This document shows, one piece after another, positions 1 through 6,344 of a stretch of 8,218 bases of DNA. The stretch is from Thermoflexibacter sp. (GTDB lineage: Bacteria; Bacteroidota; Bacteroidia; Cytophagales; Thermoflexibacteraceae). The position numbers and the translations under genes are program-made. The notes under the pieces are model-generated. The model ran no database searches, was not told the DNA's origin, and was given only the letters and a program-made list of their open reading frames with translations. The first letter of the stretch is position 1. Every line of letters starts with the position of its first letter. The stretch spans positions 1-8,218 of the forward strand of contig JALOMS010000182.1 of the NCBI GenBank assembly GCA_025455345.1, in the 5' to 3' direction.

Positions 1-174
1 GATTATGACGGAAAGGTATTTGGGGATTTGGTCATGGAAAACGTAGGCATACTCAAAGGTGGACTTATGTTTATTTTTGATAATGAATACCTTCATTCTG
101 AGGTATTTGTTTCCTACAAAGAGCTTGAGCCTATCCTTGCTCCTCATAGTCCATTAGAAGTTTTATGGCACTAA
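1..174 (+). CDS. 3' end of an unrecognised gene (last 57 residues)
   Basis: Frame 1 is open from the first base and ends at TAA (172-174), giving the last 57 residues of a protein that begins outside the window. The visible part is soluble-looking, with alternating hydrophobic and charged residues (a GGLMFIFDNEYLHSEVF stretch and the ending SPLEVLWH) and no membrane segment. I do not recognise the family and propose no function. The stop overlaps the cdaA stop on the opposite strand: the four bases CTAA at 171-174 contain TAA on + and TAG on -. That tight convergent fit supports both reading frames being real genes. The start, full length and upstream neighbours cannot be judged from here. 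Confidence 0.7.
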   Translation, partial: DYDGKVFGDLVMENVGILKGGLMFIFDNEYLHSEVFVSYKELEPILAPHSPLEVLWH

Positions 175-1037
175 TGCTTAATAGCTTGTGGGGGAGGAGA
201 TTCCTGATGATGCGGTAGTTTAGTAAGTTTTGATTCTACATTGGGTTCTTCTTTGACGGATACATAAAGGTTAATTCTCTGACGAACTTCGGAAAGAGAC
301 AAATCTATGGCAATTTCTCCATTTTGTATGACAGAAACTTGACCTGTTTGTTCTGAAACAACAATGACGATAACCTCTGTAATTTCTGAAATACCCATGC
401 CTGCCCTATGTCTCAAACCCATATTTGCGGGCAGAGATGGATTTTGGGAAACGGGCATGATACACCTTGCCGCTTTGATTCTGCCTTCTACAATCAGCAC
501 TGCTCCATCATGCAGAGGACTTTCTTTATTAAAAATCGCTAATAACAATCTTTTTGATATTTCGGCATCCAACAAATCTCCAGTATCAGCGTAAGTAGCA
601 AGGTCTGAATGTTTGGAAATCACGATAAGACCGCCAATATAATCATCAGACAATACCTTTATTGCGTCAATAATTGGCGTAATTTTTAGATTGGCTTCCT
701 TATTATCTTTTGACCAATTTAAGAACCCAATTCCCTGAAAATCAGCAGATTTTCCTAAAAAAAGTAAAAAATTTCTAATTTCCTGTTGGAAAAGAACCAA
801 GGCGGCTAAGACTCCCACTCCCATAAATTGGTCTAAAATAGCAGAAAGAAGTTTCATTTGGGTAGCATGGACAACCAGAAACATCAAGTATAAAACCAAG
901 AAACCTATAAAGATTTTTAAAGCTACTGTCCCTCTGACCAGTTTGTACAATTGAAAAAATAATACACTCACTAAGGCAATATCTATTACATCTACCCAAG
1001 TTATTTCTAAAAATCCGATATGAAATAGGAGAGGCAA
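171..1037 (-). CDS. cdaA: Diadenylate cyclase CdaA (c-di-AMP synthase), membrane-bound
   Basis: The product condenses two ATP into the second messenger c-di-AMP. The 288-residue protein has the CdaA plan: about three N-terminal membrane helices (roughly residues 17-33, 38-57 and 70-88) followed by a cytoplasmic DisA_N (DAC) domain at about 95-260. The two diagnostic catalytic motifs are intact: DGA at 177-179 (context SPLHDGAVLI) and RHR at 209-211 (context GLRHRAGMG). The last 27 residues are a charged, proline-containing tail outside the domain. The start is TTG at 1037-1035: an in-frame stop lies two codons upstream (1043-1041), no ATG is available, and the encoded start MPLLFHIGFLEI fits the family's N-terminus. 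There is no Shine-Dalgarno, only an A/T-rich leader. The gene stands alone: no cdaR/ybbR or glmM is adjacent, unlike in Firmicutes, and the permease gene diverges from it. Family assignment is secure; the start codon is less so. Confidence 0.96.
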   Translation of the reverse strand: MPLLFHIGFLEITWVDVIDIALVSVLFFQLYKLVRGTVALKIFIGFLVLYLMFLVVHATQMKLLSAILDQFMGVGVLAALVLFQQEIRNFLLFLGKSADFQGIGFLNWSKDNKEANLKITPIIDAIKVLSDDYIGGLIVISKHSDLATYADTGDLLDAEISKRLLLAIFNKESPLHDGAVLIVEGRIKAARCIMPVSQNPSLPANMGLRHRAGMGISEITEVIVIVVSEQTGQVSVIQNGEIAIDLSLSEVRQRINLYVSVKEEPNVESKLTKLPHHQESPPPQAIKH

Positions 1038-1074
1038 ATTTTATTTGATTTGATTAAAAGACTTTTTTGTATTT

Positions 1075-1082
1075 CAAAGATA
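1075..1082 (-). promoter_or_regulatory. Candidate Bacteroidota -7 box for cdaA
   Basis: On the minus strand this reads TATCTTTG, a perfect match to the Bacteroidota -7 consensus TAnnTTTG. It ends 37 bases before the TTG start of cdaA. A -33 TTTG element at normal spacing is not clear; only a weak GTTTA lies there. The same 11-base string TTATCTTTGAA also occurs upstream of the sensor-kinase gene (3663-3673, + strand). The assignment is by motif and position only. Confidence 0.5.
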
Positions 1083-1180
1083 ACAAAATCATACCAAACT
1101 TAAACGTGTATTTTTACCTTTATTATTGCTTTTTAAGAATAATTAACTGACAACTTATTCATATTCAATACAACAACCCT

Positions 1181-1188
1181 TAATTTTG
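1181..1188 (+). promoter_or_regulatory. Candidate Bacteroidota -7 box for the LptF/LptG-type gene
   Basis: TAATTTTG matches TAnnTTTG exactly and lies 26 bases before the ATG at 1215, which would give a short 5' leader. No convincing -33 TTTG is visible upstream. With the box at 1075-1082 on the other strand it makes a plausible back-to-back promoter pair for the two divergent genes. Confidence 0.45.
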
Positions 1189-1192
1189 TCAT

Positions 1193-1208
1193 ATTAATCA
1201 ATTAATCA
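1193..1208 (+). repeat. Tandem duplication of the octamer ATTAATCA before the permease start
   Basis: ATTAATCA occurs twice back to back, ending six bases before the ATG at 1215. The same bases contain the palindrome TTAATcaATTAA. It would lie in the short leader just after the candidate -7 box. It may be an operator or simply AT-rich sequence; nothing else in the window shares it. Confidence 0.4.
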
Positions 1209-1214
1209 ATCCTC

Positions 1215-2690
1215 ATGCTCTTTACCAAAATAGATAAACTTGTTTCCAAAGCCTTCATTCCTACTTTTTTCCTTACCTTTTTTGTGGTACTGTTTATCTT
1301 ATTTACAGTATTTATTTCTCAATATTTAGAGGATTTGGTGGGCAAGGATTTGGGAGTAGAAGTTTATCTAAGGGTATTTTTTTACTTTGCGCTTACGCTT
1401 ACTCCTATGACCTTTCCTTTGGCTACACTTTTGGCATCTTTAATGTGTTTTGGGAATTTGGGTGAGCATAGCGAGCTTACCGCCATCAAAGGAGCAGGAA
1501 TTTCTCTCCCACGTATCCTATTTCCCGTAGGAATCTATGCTATTTTGATTGCCATTGGAGCTTTCCTCTCTAACAACTACGTAGCTCCTGAAGCTAACCT
1601 AAGAGCTTATAGCCTTATTTATGACATTAGACAAAAAAAACCCGCTTTGGAGTTCAAAGAAGGCGGCTTTTATAATGATTTGCCTGATTATCGTATTCGC
1701 ATAGAGAAGAAAGACCGCGATGGTGGGAATGGCATTTATGGAGTGATGATTTATGACCACTCTACGCGTAGGGGCAATACAGACTTAATCATAGCAGATA
1801 CAGGAAAAATGTATAATATCTTGGATAACAACTACTTAGTAATGGAGTTACAAAATGGACATCGTTTTTCCGAGCCTGCTTCAGACAATACCTACAAACG
1901 AGAATTCGTAAGAGATAACTTCAAAAAAGCAAAATTTGTCTTTTCCTTAGAGGCTCTTGGCATGAATCGCACACCAGAAGAATTATTCAAATCGCATAGG
2001 GTGATGATGACCATGTCCGAGTTGAGAGATGTAGCAGATTCTCTTGAAAATGAATCCGTCAAATATTTATCTACAACACCATATACTTCCAAACCTTACT
2101 ATGATTATCAGTTTGGCTCAATTGCAAATGATAGCATCAAAAACGGGTTGGATACATTTCCTAAGCACTACACCTTATTCAAAAAAGTAATCAATCCAGA
2201 GGATATGTTTACATTTTATGACAAGGCAATCAATAAAACTCGTAATCTGAAGAATTTAATGACAGCCTCCAAAGAGAGGATTGAAACATTGAGTACGGAT
2301 TCGCGTATTTATCGGATAGAAATGTACCAAAAAGTAACCTTCTCGGTGGCTTGTTTTATCATGTTTCTCATAGGTGCGCCTTTGGGTGCTATCATCAAGA
2401 AAGGTGGTTTTGGGATTCCTGTATTGGTGTCTATTGTATTCTTCATCTTGTTCTATGTACTTACAATTACAGGTCAAAAATATGCAAAAGAAGGAGTTAC
2501 AGATGTTTTGTCTGGGACATGGATGGCAAACGGTGTATTGTTATTATTTGGCATTTTCTTTCTCCGACAGGCTTATTTTGACTCTCGCCTTTTTGATGCT
2601 GATGTTTACTATATCATTTTCCAAAAGCTGAAAGAAAAATATTGGAAGCCTTATTTTGCTAAAAAGCCTAAAATCCAAGTAGTAGAATAG
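1215..2690 (+). CDS. LptF/LptG-family lipopolysaccharide export permease
   Basis: This is an inner-membrane subunit of the LptB2FG ABC transporter, which extracts lipopolysaccharide from the inner membrane and passes it to the Lpt bridge. The 491-residue protein has the YjgP/YjgQ layout: three N-terminal membrane helices (about 14-37, 55-78, 101-119), a long periplasmic region (about 120-372) and three C-terminal helices (about 373-394, 398-420, 435-452). Between helices 2 and 3 lies the conserved cytoplasmic coupling segment GEHSELTAIKGAGI (83-96). GAPLGAIIKKGGFGIP (387-402) is typical of the C-terminal half. It is about 130 residues longer than the roughly 360-residue enterobacterial proteins; the extra lies in the periplasmic region at about 250-365. 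No second permease, LptB or LptC gene is adjacent. Sequence alone does not let me choose LptF or LptG, so no symbol is given. The start ATG has no Shine-Dalgarno. The gene converges with a 10-bp gap on the next gene. Confidence 0.93.
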   Translation: MLFTKIDKLVSKAFIPTFFLTFFVVLFILFTVFISQYLEDLVGKDLGVEVYLRVFFYFALTLTPMTFPLATLLASLMCFGNLGEHSELTAIKGAGISLPRILFPVGIYAILIAIGAFLSNNYVAPEANLRAYSLIYDIRQKKPALEFKEGGFYNDLPDYRIRIEKKDRDGGNGIYGVMIYDHSTRRGNTDLIIADTGKMYNILDNNYLVMELQNGHRFSEPASDNTYKREFVRDNFKKAKFVFSLEALGMNRTPEELFKSHRVMMTMSELRDVADSLENESVKYLSTTPYTSKPYYDYQFGSIANDSIKNGLDTFPKHYTLFKKVINPEDMFTFYDKAINKTRNLKNLMTASKERIETLSTDSRIYRIEMYQKVTFSVACFIMFLIGAPLGAIIKKGGFGIPVLVSIVFFILFYVLTITGQKYAKEGVTDVLSGTWMANGVLLLFGIFFLRQAYFDSRLFDADVYYIIFQKLKEKYWKPYFAKKPKIQVVE

Positions 2691-2700
2691 TGATATTTTT

Positions 2701-3591
2701 TTAGTACACTCCACCCGAATGAATGACTAAAATCGTACTTGGGGCGTGGAAATATCCCTGTTTGATGAGGTCAAATATTCCATAAAATAGCTTTCCTGTA
2801 TAAATAGGCTCTATGGGAATATCAAATTTTTTAGAAAAATTGACTATAAAATTATTTAACTCTAAATGCGTTTTGGCATATCCCCCAAAATGATAGTTGT
2901 GATTAATATGCCAATTCAAATAACTATTTTGCGTTATTATCCCCTGTTCGTAGGCTTGGTGCAATCGCTTTTCAATTTCCTTTTCTAAAAAATCTCCTTT
3001 TAAGACAGAAAAACCAATTTTCTGCACCTTTTCTGGCGCACCCACAATAAGCCCTGCAAGAGTGCCGCCCGTTCCACACGCACAACAGAGGTAGTCATAT
3101 TTTTCCTCTATATTTTCTACAATTTCCTTTGTTCCTTTTATTGCCAAAGTATTCGTGCCTCCTTCAGGGATAAGGTAAAAATCTCCAAATTGCGCTCTCA
3201 ATTGCTGTATTACCTCTGATTCACTTTTCTGTCTATAAGTAGCTCTATCTAAGTAACTTAAGGTCATTCCACACGCCTGAGCGTGTGCTAAAATTGGGTT
3301 TAGAGGGAGATGTGGCTCTCCTCTAATAATTCCTATCGTTTCCAACCCGCATAATTTCCCTGCTGATGCGGTTGCGTAGATATGATTGGAGAATGCCCCA
3401 CCAAAGGTTAGTAGGCAATTTAGACCTTCTATTTTTGCTTGCGCTATGTTATATTTGAGCTTATACCATTTGTTCCCCTTAATATGTGAGTGTATTAGGT
3501 CTTCTCTTTTGACCAATAGTTTGACTTGATGCTTCTCCAGCATCTCATCTTTTAGTTCTTGTATAGGTGCATAAGTCAAAAAATCAATCAT
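2701..3591 (-). CDS. PLP-dependent D-cysteine desulfhydrase / ACC deaminase-family protein
   Basis: A 296-residue cytosolic fold-type II PLP enzyme of the ACC deaminase / D-cysteine desulfhydrase family, slightly shorter than the usual 320-340 residues. Visible motifs in order: GNKWYKLKYN at 39-48, whose Lys41 should form the PLP Schiff base; FSNH at 67-70, matching the family's Ser-Asn-His substrate/PLP motif; the glycine loop CGTGGT at 172-177 for PLP phosphate; YTGKLFYGIFDL at 264-275; and HSGG at 291-294. ACC deaminases carry Glu and Leu at the two discriminating positions (Pseudomonas-type Glu295 and Leu322). Here they are Thr265 and Ser292, so D-cysteine desulfhydrase or another D-amino-acid lyase is likelier than ACC deaminase. 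The conserved Arg of GNKxRKL is Tyr. I saw no clear promoter box upstream. Family secure, substrate inferred. Confidence 0.9.
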   Translation of the reverse strand: MIDFLTYAPIQELKDEMLEKHQVKLLVKREDLIHSHIKGNKWYKLKYNIAQAKIEGLNCLLTFGGAFSNHIYATASAGKLCGLETIGIIRGEPHLPLNPILAHAQACGMTLSYLDRATYRQKSESEVIQQLRAQFGDFYLIPEGGTNTLAIKGTKEIVENIEEKYDYLCCACGTGGTLAGLIVGAPEKVQKIGFSVLKGDFLEKEIEKRLHQAYEQGIITQNSYLNWHINHNYHFGGYAKTHLELNNFIVNFSKKFDIPIEPIYTGKLFYGIFDLIKQGYFHAPSTILVIHSGGVY

Positions 3592-3663
3592 AATGTTATA
3601 TTCTTAAGTTTGGCTTTTTTTGAGTTATCAAACTTTTTATTCATTCTTTAAAATATAATTCTT

Positions 3664-3671
3664 TATCTTTG
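3664..3671 (+). promoter_or_regulatory. Candidate Bacteroidota -7 box for the sensor-kinase gene
   Basis: TATCTTTG is a perfect TAnnTTTG match and the only one on this strand between the divergent desulfhydrase and the kinase. It lies 191 bases before the preferred kinase ATG (3863), so a transcript from it would carry an unusually long leader. No clear -33 TTTG is seen. The surrounding 11 bases are identical to the cdaA candidate promoter. Confidence 0.35.
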
Positions 3672-3862
3672 AATATTTGTCTTAAAATAATAAATATCTT
3701 TAAAGGTAAAAAGATGTATAAAACACAATTAGTAGAAAAGCAAAAATTAGCGCAATAAATAATAGGTTGCTTTTCATTTTGCCACCAAATAAATAAATCA
3801 GAAAATATACAAAAATTGTAAAACATTTTAACTCGTTGGTAGATTTATTACCCAACATACAA

Positions 3863-6154
3863 ATGTATATGCCTAAACATCTATTTATTACTTTAATACT
3901 CATATTGAGTTTTTATCATTCTCTTTTAGCTCAGCGAGCTGATATACCTAAGCTCAAGAAATTAGTTGAGAAAAGCACATCTTCCAAAGAAAAAGTAGAT
4001 GCGCTCAATCGACTTTTTTTTATTTATATTTTTCTCAATAAAGATAGTGCTGTGTACTATCGCGACCAAGCTATGCGATTGGCTACCCAAATCAAATATA
4101 CCAAAGGTGTAGCTTATACCCAAGCCAATGAAGGCGTCATGCAAAAATTAGCTGGGGATTACTCTGGAGCAATTAATAAGTACCTCAATAGCCTATATGT
4201 ATTGGAAAGTCTTAAAGACGAGGAGGGTATCAGCCTGATTTACAATGAAATTGGCTTAGTCTGCGTTGACCAAGAACACTTCTCTTTAGCAAATGATTTT
4301 TTTGATAAGTCTCTTAAAATCAAATTTAGATTAAAAGATACCATAGAAATAGGCATGATTTACTATAATCTTGGAAATCTCAGACTTAAGCAAGCTCGCA
4401 TCAATGAAGCCTTAGTTTATCACTACCAAGCCCTAAAAATTAGGCAAGAAATTCAAAGAGATACTTTTGGGATTGCTCACTCTTATCGCTGTATTGGAGA
4501 GGCTTATGTAGCCAAAGGCGAATTGGATAGTGCATGGACATACTGTCAAAAAAGTATAGTTATACTCAATAAGAAAAGAGATGCTTTTCTTTACAGTGAA
4601 CTTTATTCTTTGCAAGGCAGTATATATCAGGCACAAAAGCAATATGCTCAAGCCTTAAGCTCCTATCAAATGGCTCTTGATTCAGCCACTAAGTTTTCCT
4701 TCCAACAGCAATTACAAAAAGTTTATAAAGGCATGTCCAAATGTTATTCAGACCTGAATCAACCAGAAAATGCGCGTACTTACCTCCAAAAATACATTAC
4801 TCTGCACGATAGTCTTTCTTCTATCAATACATTAGAGAAAATCATCCGTATCAAATCTGATTATGAAATAGCAGTTAAAGAGAAGCAAATCTTAATGTTA
4901 GAAAATGATAAAATCATACAAGAGGAAAAGCTATACTATCGCAATATTCTTTTAATAGTTTTTATTGCTTTTATTATTGTATTTTCCATACTTCTTTACT
5001 TAATACTTTTGTTCAATCAAAGATATAAGAAAACAAATGAGCTACTTCAGGAAAAAAACAAACAAGTCCTTGCCCAAAAAGAAGAAATGGAGAGTCAGAG
5101 AGATAATTTCTTGAAAGCCAATGAAAATATTAAACTCCAAAACGAACAAATCAAGCAACAAAGGAATGACCTTAAAAACTTAGCCGAAAATATTGGCAAT
5201 TTCAAAGATAGAGTCAAAAATCAAAGGGACGCACTACAAAAAGCATACGAAAAAATAAGTACGCATCGCCAACAAATCAAAACCCAAAGGAATGACTTGA
5301 AAAGACTCATAGAGACCATTACCGTTTATAAAGACAAAATAAAGGCACAGAAAGAAAAGCTTGCCTTTATGAACGAAGAAATCAAAACTTTAAATGATTT
5401 TTTGGAATTGAAAGTCCAAGAGCGCACCAATGAGCTAAGAGGAATGATAGATAGCCTTTCTAAACAAAATCAAGATTTAGAGCAGTTTTCTTATATTATT
5501 TCTCATAATCTCCGCGCTCCTGTCGCTCGTATTATGGGACTGATTAATATTTTTGATAAAGAAAATCAGAAAATAGATTTTAACCTGCAAATCTTAGCAC
5601 ACTTGGGAAAGGCTTCCGAAGATTTGGATACGATTATTCGGGATTTGACAGAAGTAATCTCTATCAGGAATAACATCAATATGATTACCGAAAAAATAAA
5701 TCTGGAAACTCTTGCCTCAGAAACCTGTACTTATCTGGAAGAAGAAATCCAAAAATCTAACGCCCATATCCAAACACACTTTGATGTCATTAATATTTAC
5801 TCTGTCAGAAGTTATGTACAAAGCATCATTCACAACTTGCTTGCTAATGCTATCAAATACCGCTCTAACCAAAGAGAGTTACATATCAAAATGAAAACAG
5901 AATATATGGATAGTTATGTCTGTTTTTCTATCAGAGATAATGGCTTAGGAATAGACTTAAGCTCTACCAATGAATATAAAATATTCGGTCTTTACCAACG
6001 CCTACACGGTCATGTCGAAGGCAAAGGCATGGGGCTTTTCCTCGTCAAAACACAAATAGAAGCCCTCAATGGACGGGTAGAAGTAGAAAGCAAACTTCAT
6101 GAAGGCACAGTCTTTAGGGTTTATTTCCCAATCAAAGACGCTAAAGATGTCTAA
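3863..6154 (+). CDS. Orphan TPR-containing sensor histidine kinase
   Basis: A membrane sensor kinase of about 763 residues (numbering from ATG 3863). Residues 1-24 form a signal peptide (hydrophobic core LFITLILILSF, end SLLAQ), so the sensor domain is periplasmic. About 44-321 carry seven TPR-like helix pairs, each near 38-40 residues, a typical protein- or peptide-binding surface. A membrane helix follows at about 360-384. A long coiled coil at about 386-546 leads into HisKA with phospho-acceptor His548 in SHNLRAPVARIMGL. HATPase_c then shows the N box HNLLANAIKY (657-666), G1 DNGLGID (692-698) and G2 GKGMGLFL (720-727), all intact. There is no receiver domain and no response-regulator gene beside it, so its partner is elsewhere. 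The frame can be extended to TTG 3836, but ATG 3863 (or ATG 3869) puts the signal peptide at the N-terminus and is preferred. No Shine-Dalgarno. The ligand is unknown. Confidence 0.94.
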   Translation: MYMPKHLFITLILILSFYHSLLAQRADIPKLKKLVEKSTSSKEKVDALNRLFFIYIFLNKDSAVYYRDQAMRLATQIKYTKGVAYTQANEGVMQKLAGDYSGAINKYLNSLYVLESLKDEEGISLIYNEIGLVCVDQEHFSLANDFFDKSLKIKFRLKDTIEIGMIYYNLGNLRLKQARINEALVYHYQALKIRQEIQRDTFGIAHSYRCIGEAYVAKGELDSAWTYCQKSIVILNKKRDAFLYSELYSLQGSIYQAQKQYAQALSSYQMALDSATKFSFQQQLQKVYKGMSKCYSDLNQPENARTYLQKYITLHDSLSSINTLEKIIRIKSDYEIAVKEKQILMLENDKIIQEEKLYYRNILLIVFIAFIIVFSILLYLILLFNQRYKKTNELLQEKNKQVLAQKEEMESQRDNFLKANENIKLQNEQIKQQRNDLKNLAENIGNFKDRVKNQRDALQKAYEKISTHRQQIKTQRNDLKRLIETITVYKDKIKAQKEKLAFMNEEIKTLNDFLELKVQERTNELRGMIDSLSKQNQDLEQFSYIISHNLRAPVARIMGLINIFDKENQKIDFNLQILAHLGKASEDLDTIIRDLTEVISIRNNINMITEKINLETLASETCTYLEEEIQKSNAHIQTHFDVINIYSVRSYVQSIIHNLLANAIKYRSNQRELHIKMKTEYMDSYVCFSIRDNGLGIDLSSTNEYKIFGLYQRLHGHVEGKGMGLFLVKTQIEALNGRVEVESKLHEGTVFRVYFPIKDAKDV
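5096..5410 (+). repeat. Tandem 63-bp (21-residue) repeats coding the kinase coiled coil
   Basis: Inside the kinase gene, five units of exactly 21 codons follow each other, starting at 5096, 5159, 5222, 5285 and 5348. They begin QRDNFLK, QRNDLKN, QRDALQK, QRNDLKR and QKEKLAF. Units 1 and 3 resemble each other, as do units 2 and 4, giving a 126-bp higher period. Units 2 and 4 share the 12 bases CAAAGGAATGAC exactly. The fifth unit is degenerate. Twenty-one residues are three heptads, so each copy keeps the coiled-coil register between the membrane helix and HisKA. Confidence 0.8.
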
Positions 6155-6239
6155 GTCTTAAAAACCTATTTTCCTTATTTTCTTTGATATTCATAAGGGC
6201 AATAGCTACTTTAAAATTTTTAATAACTTTATTGAATAT

Positions 6240-6247
6240 TACCTTTG
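6240..6247 (+). promoter_or_regulatory. Candidate Bacteroidota -7 box for the aminopeptidase P gene
   Basis: TACCTTTG matches TAnnTTTG exactly, 97 bases before the ATG at 6345. No -33 TTTG at the normal distance is visible. If used, the aminopeptidase gene has its own transcript separate from the kinase gene, which fits the 190-bp gap between them. Motif and position only. Confidence 0.35.
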
Positions 6248-6344
6248 TTTTGAGAAAGAGTTTTACGAAACTTGTATTATCAAATTCTCTTACAAAGAAG
6301 CATTTAGAAAATAACGAATAAAGATTATAATCACACAACTATCC

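Noticed and set aside
2351..2631. Two overlapping + strand frames inside the permease gene, rich in Cys, Tyr and Trp
   Set aside because: They are out-of-frame shadows of the permease's C-terminal helices, with no motif of their own.
3606..3635. Inverted repeat AAGTTTG / CAAACTT with a 16-base loop upstream of the desulfhydrase gene
   Set aside because: Seven AT-rich pairs over a long loop are expected by chance here, and it is at a gene start, not an end, so it is not a terminator.
3641..3826. 61-codon minus-strand frame in the gap before the kinase
   Set aside because: Composition is that of random AT-rich translation with no conserved pattern; only the short 3700-3777 frame merits a look.
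3836..3862. Nine-codon N-terminal extension of the kinase frame from TTG 3836
   Set aside because: It would put polar residues VDLLPNIQ before the signal peptide; ATG 3863 or 3869 gives a normal signal peptide at the N-terminus.
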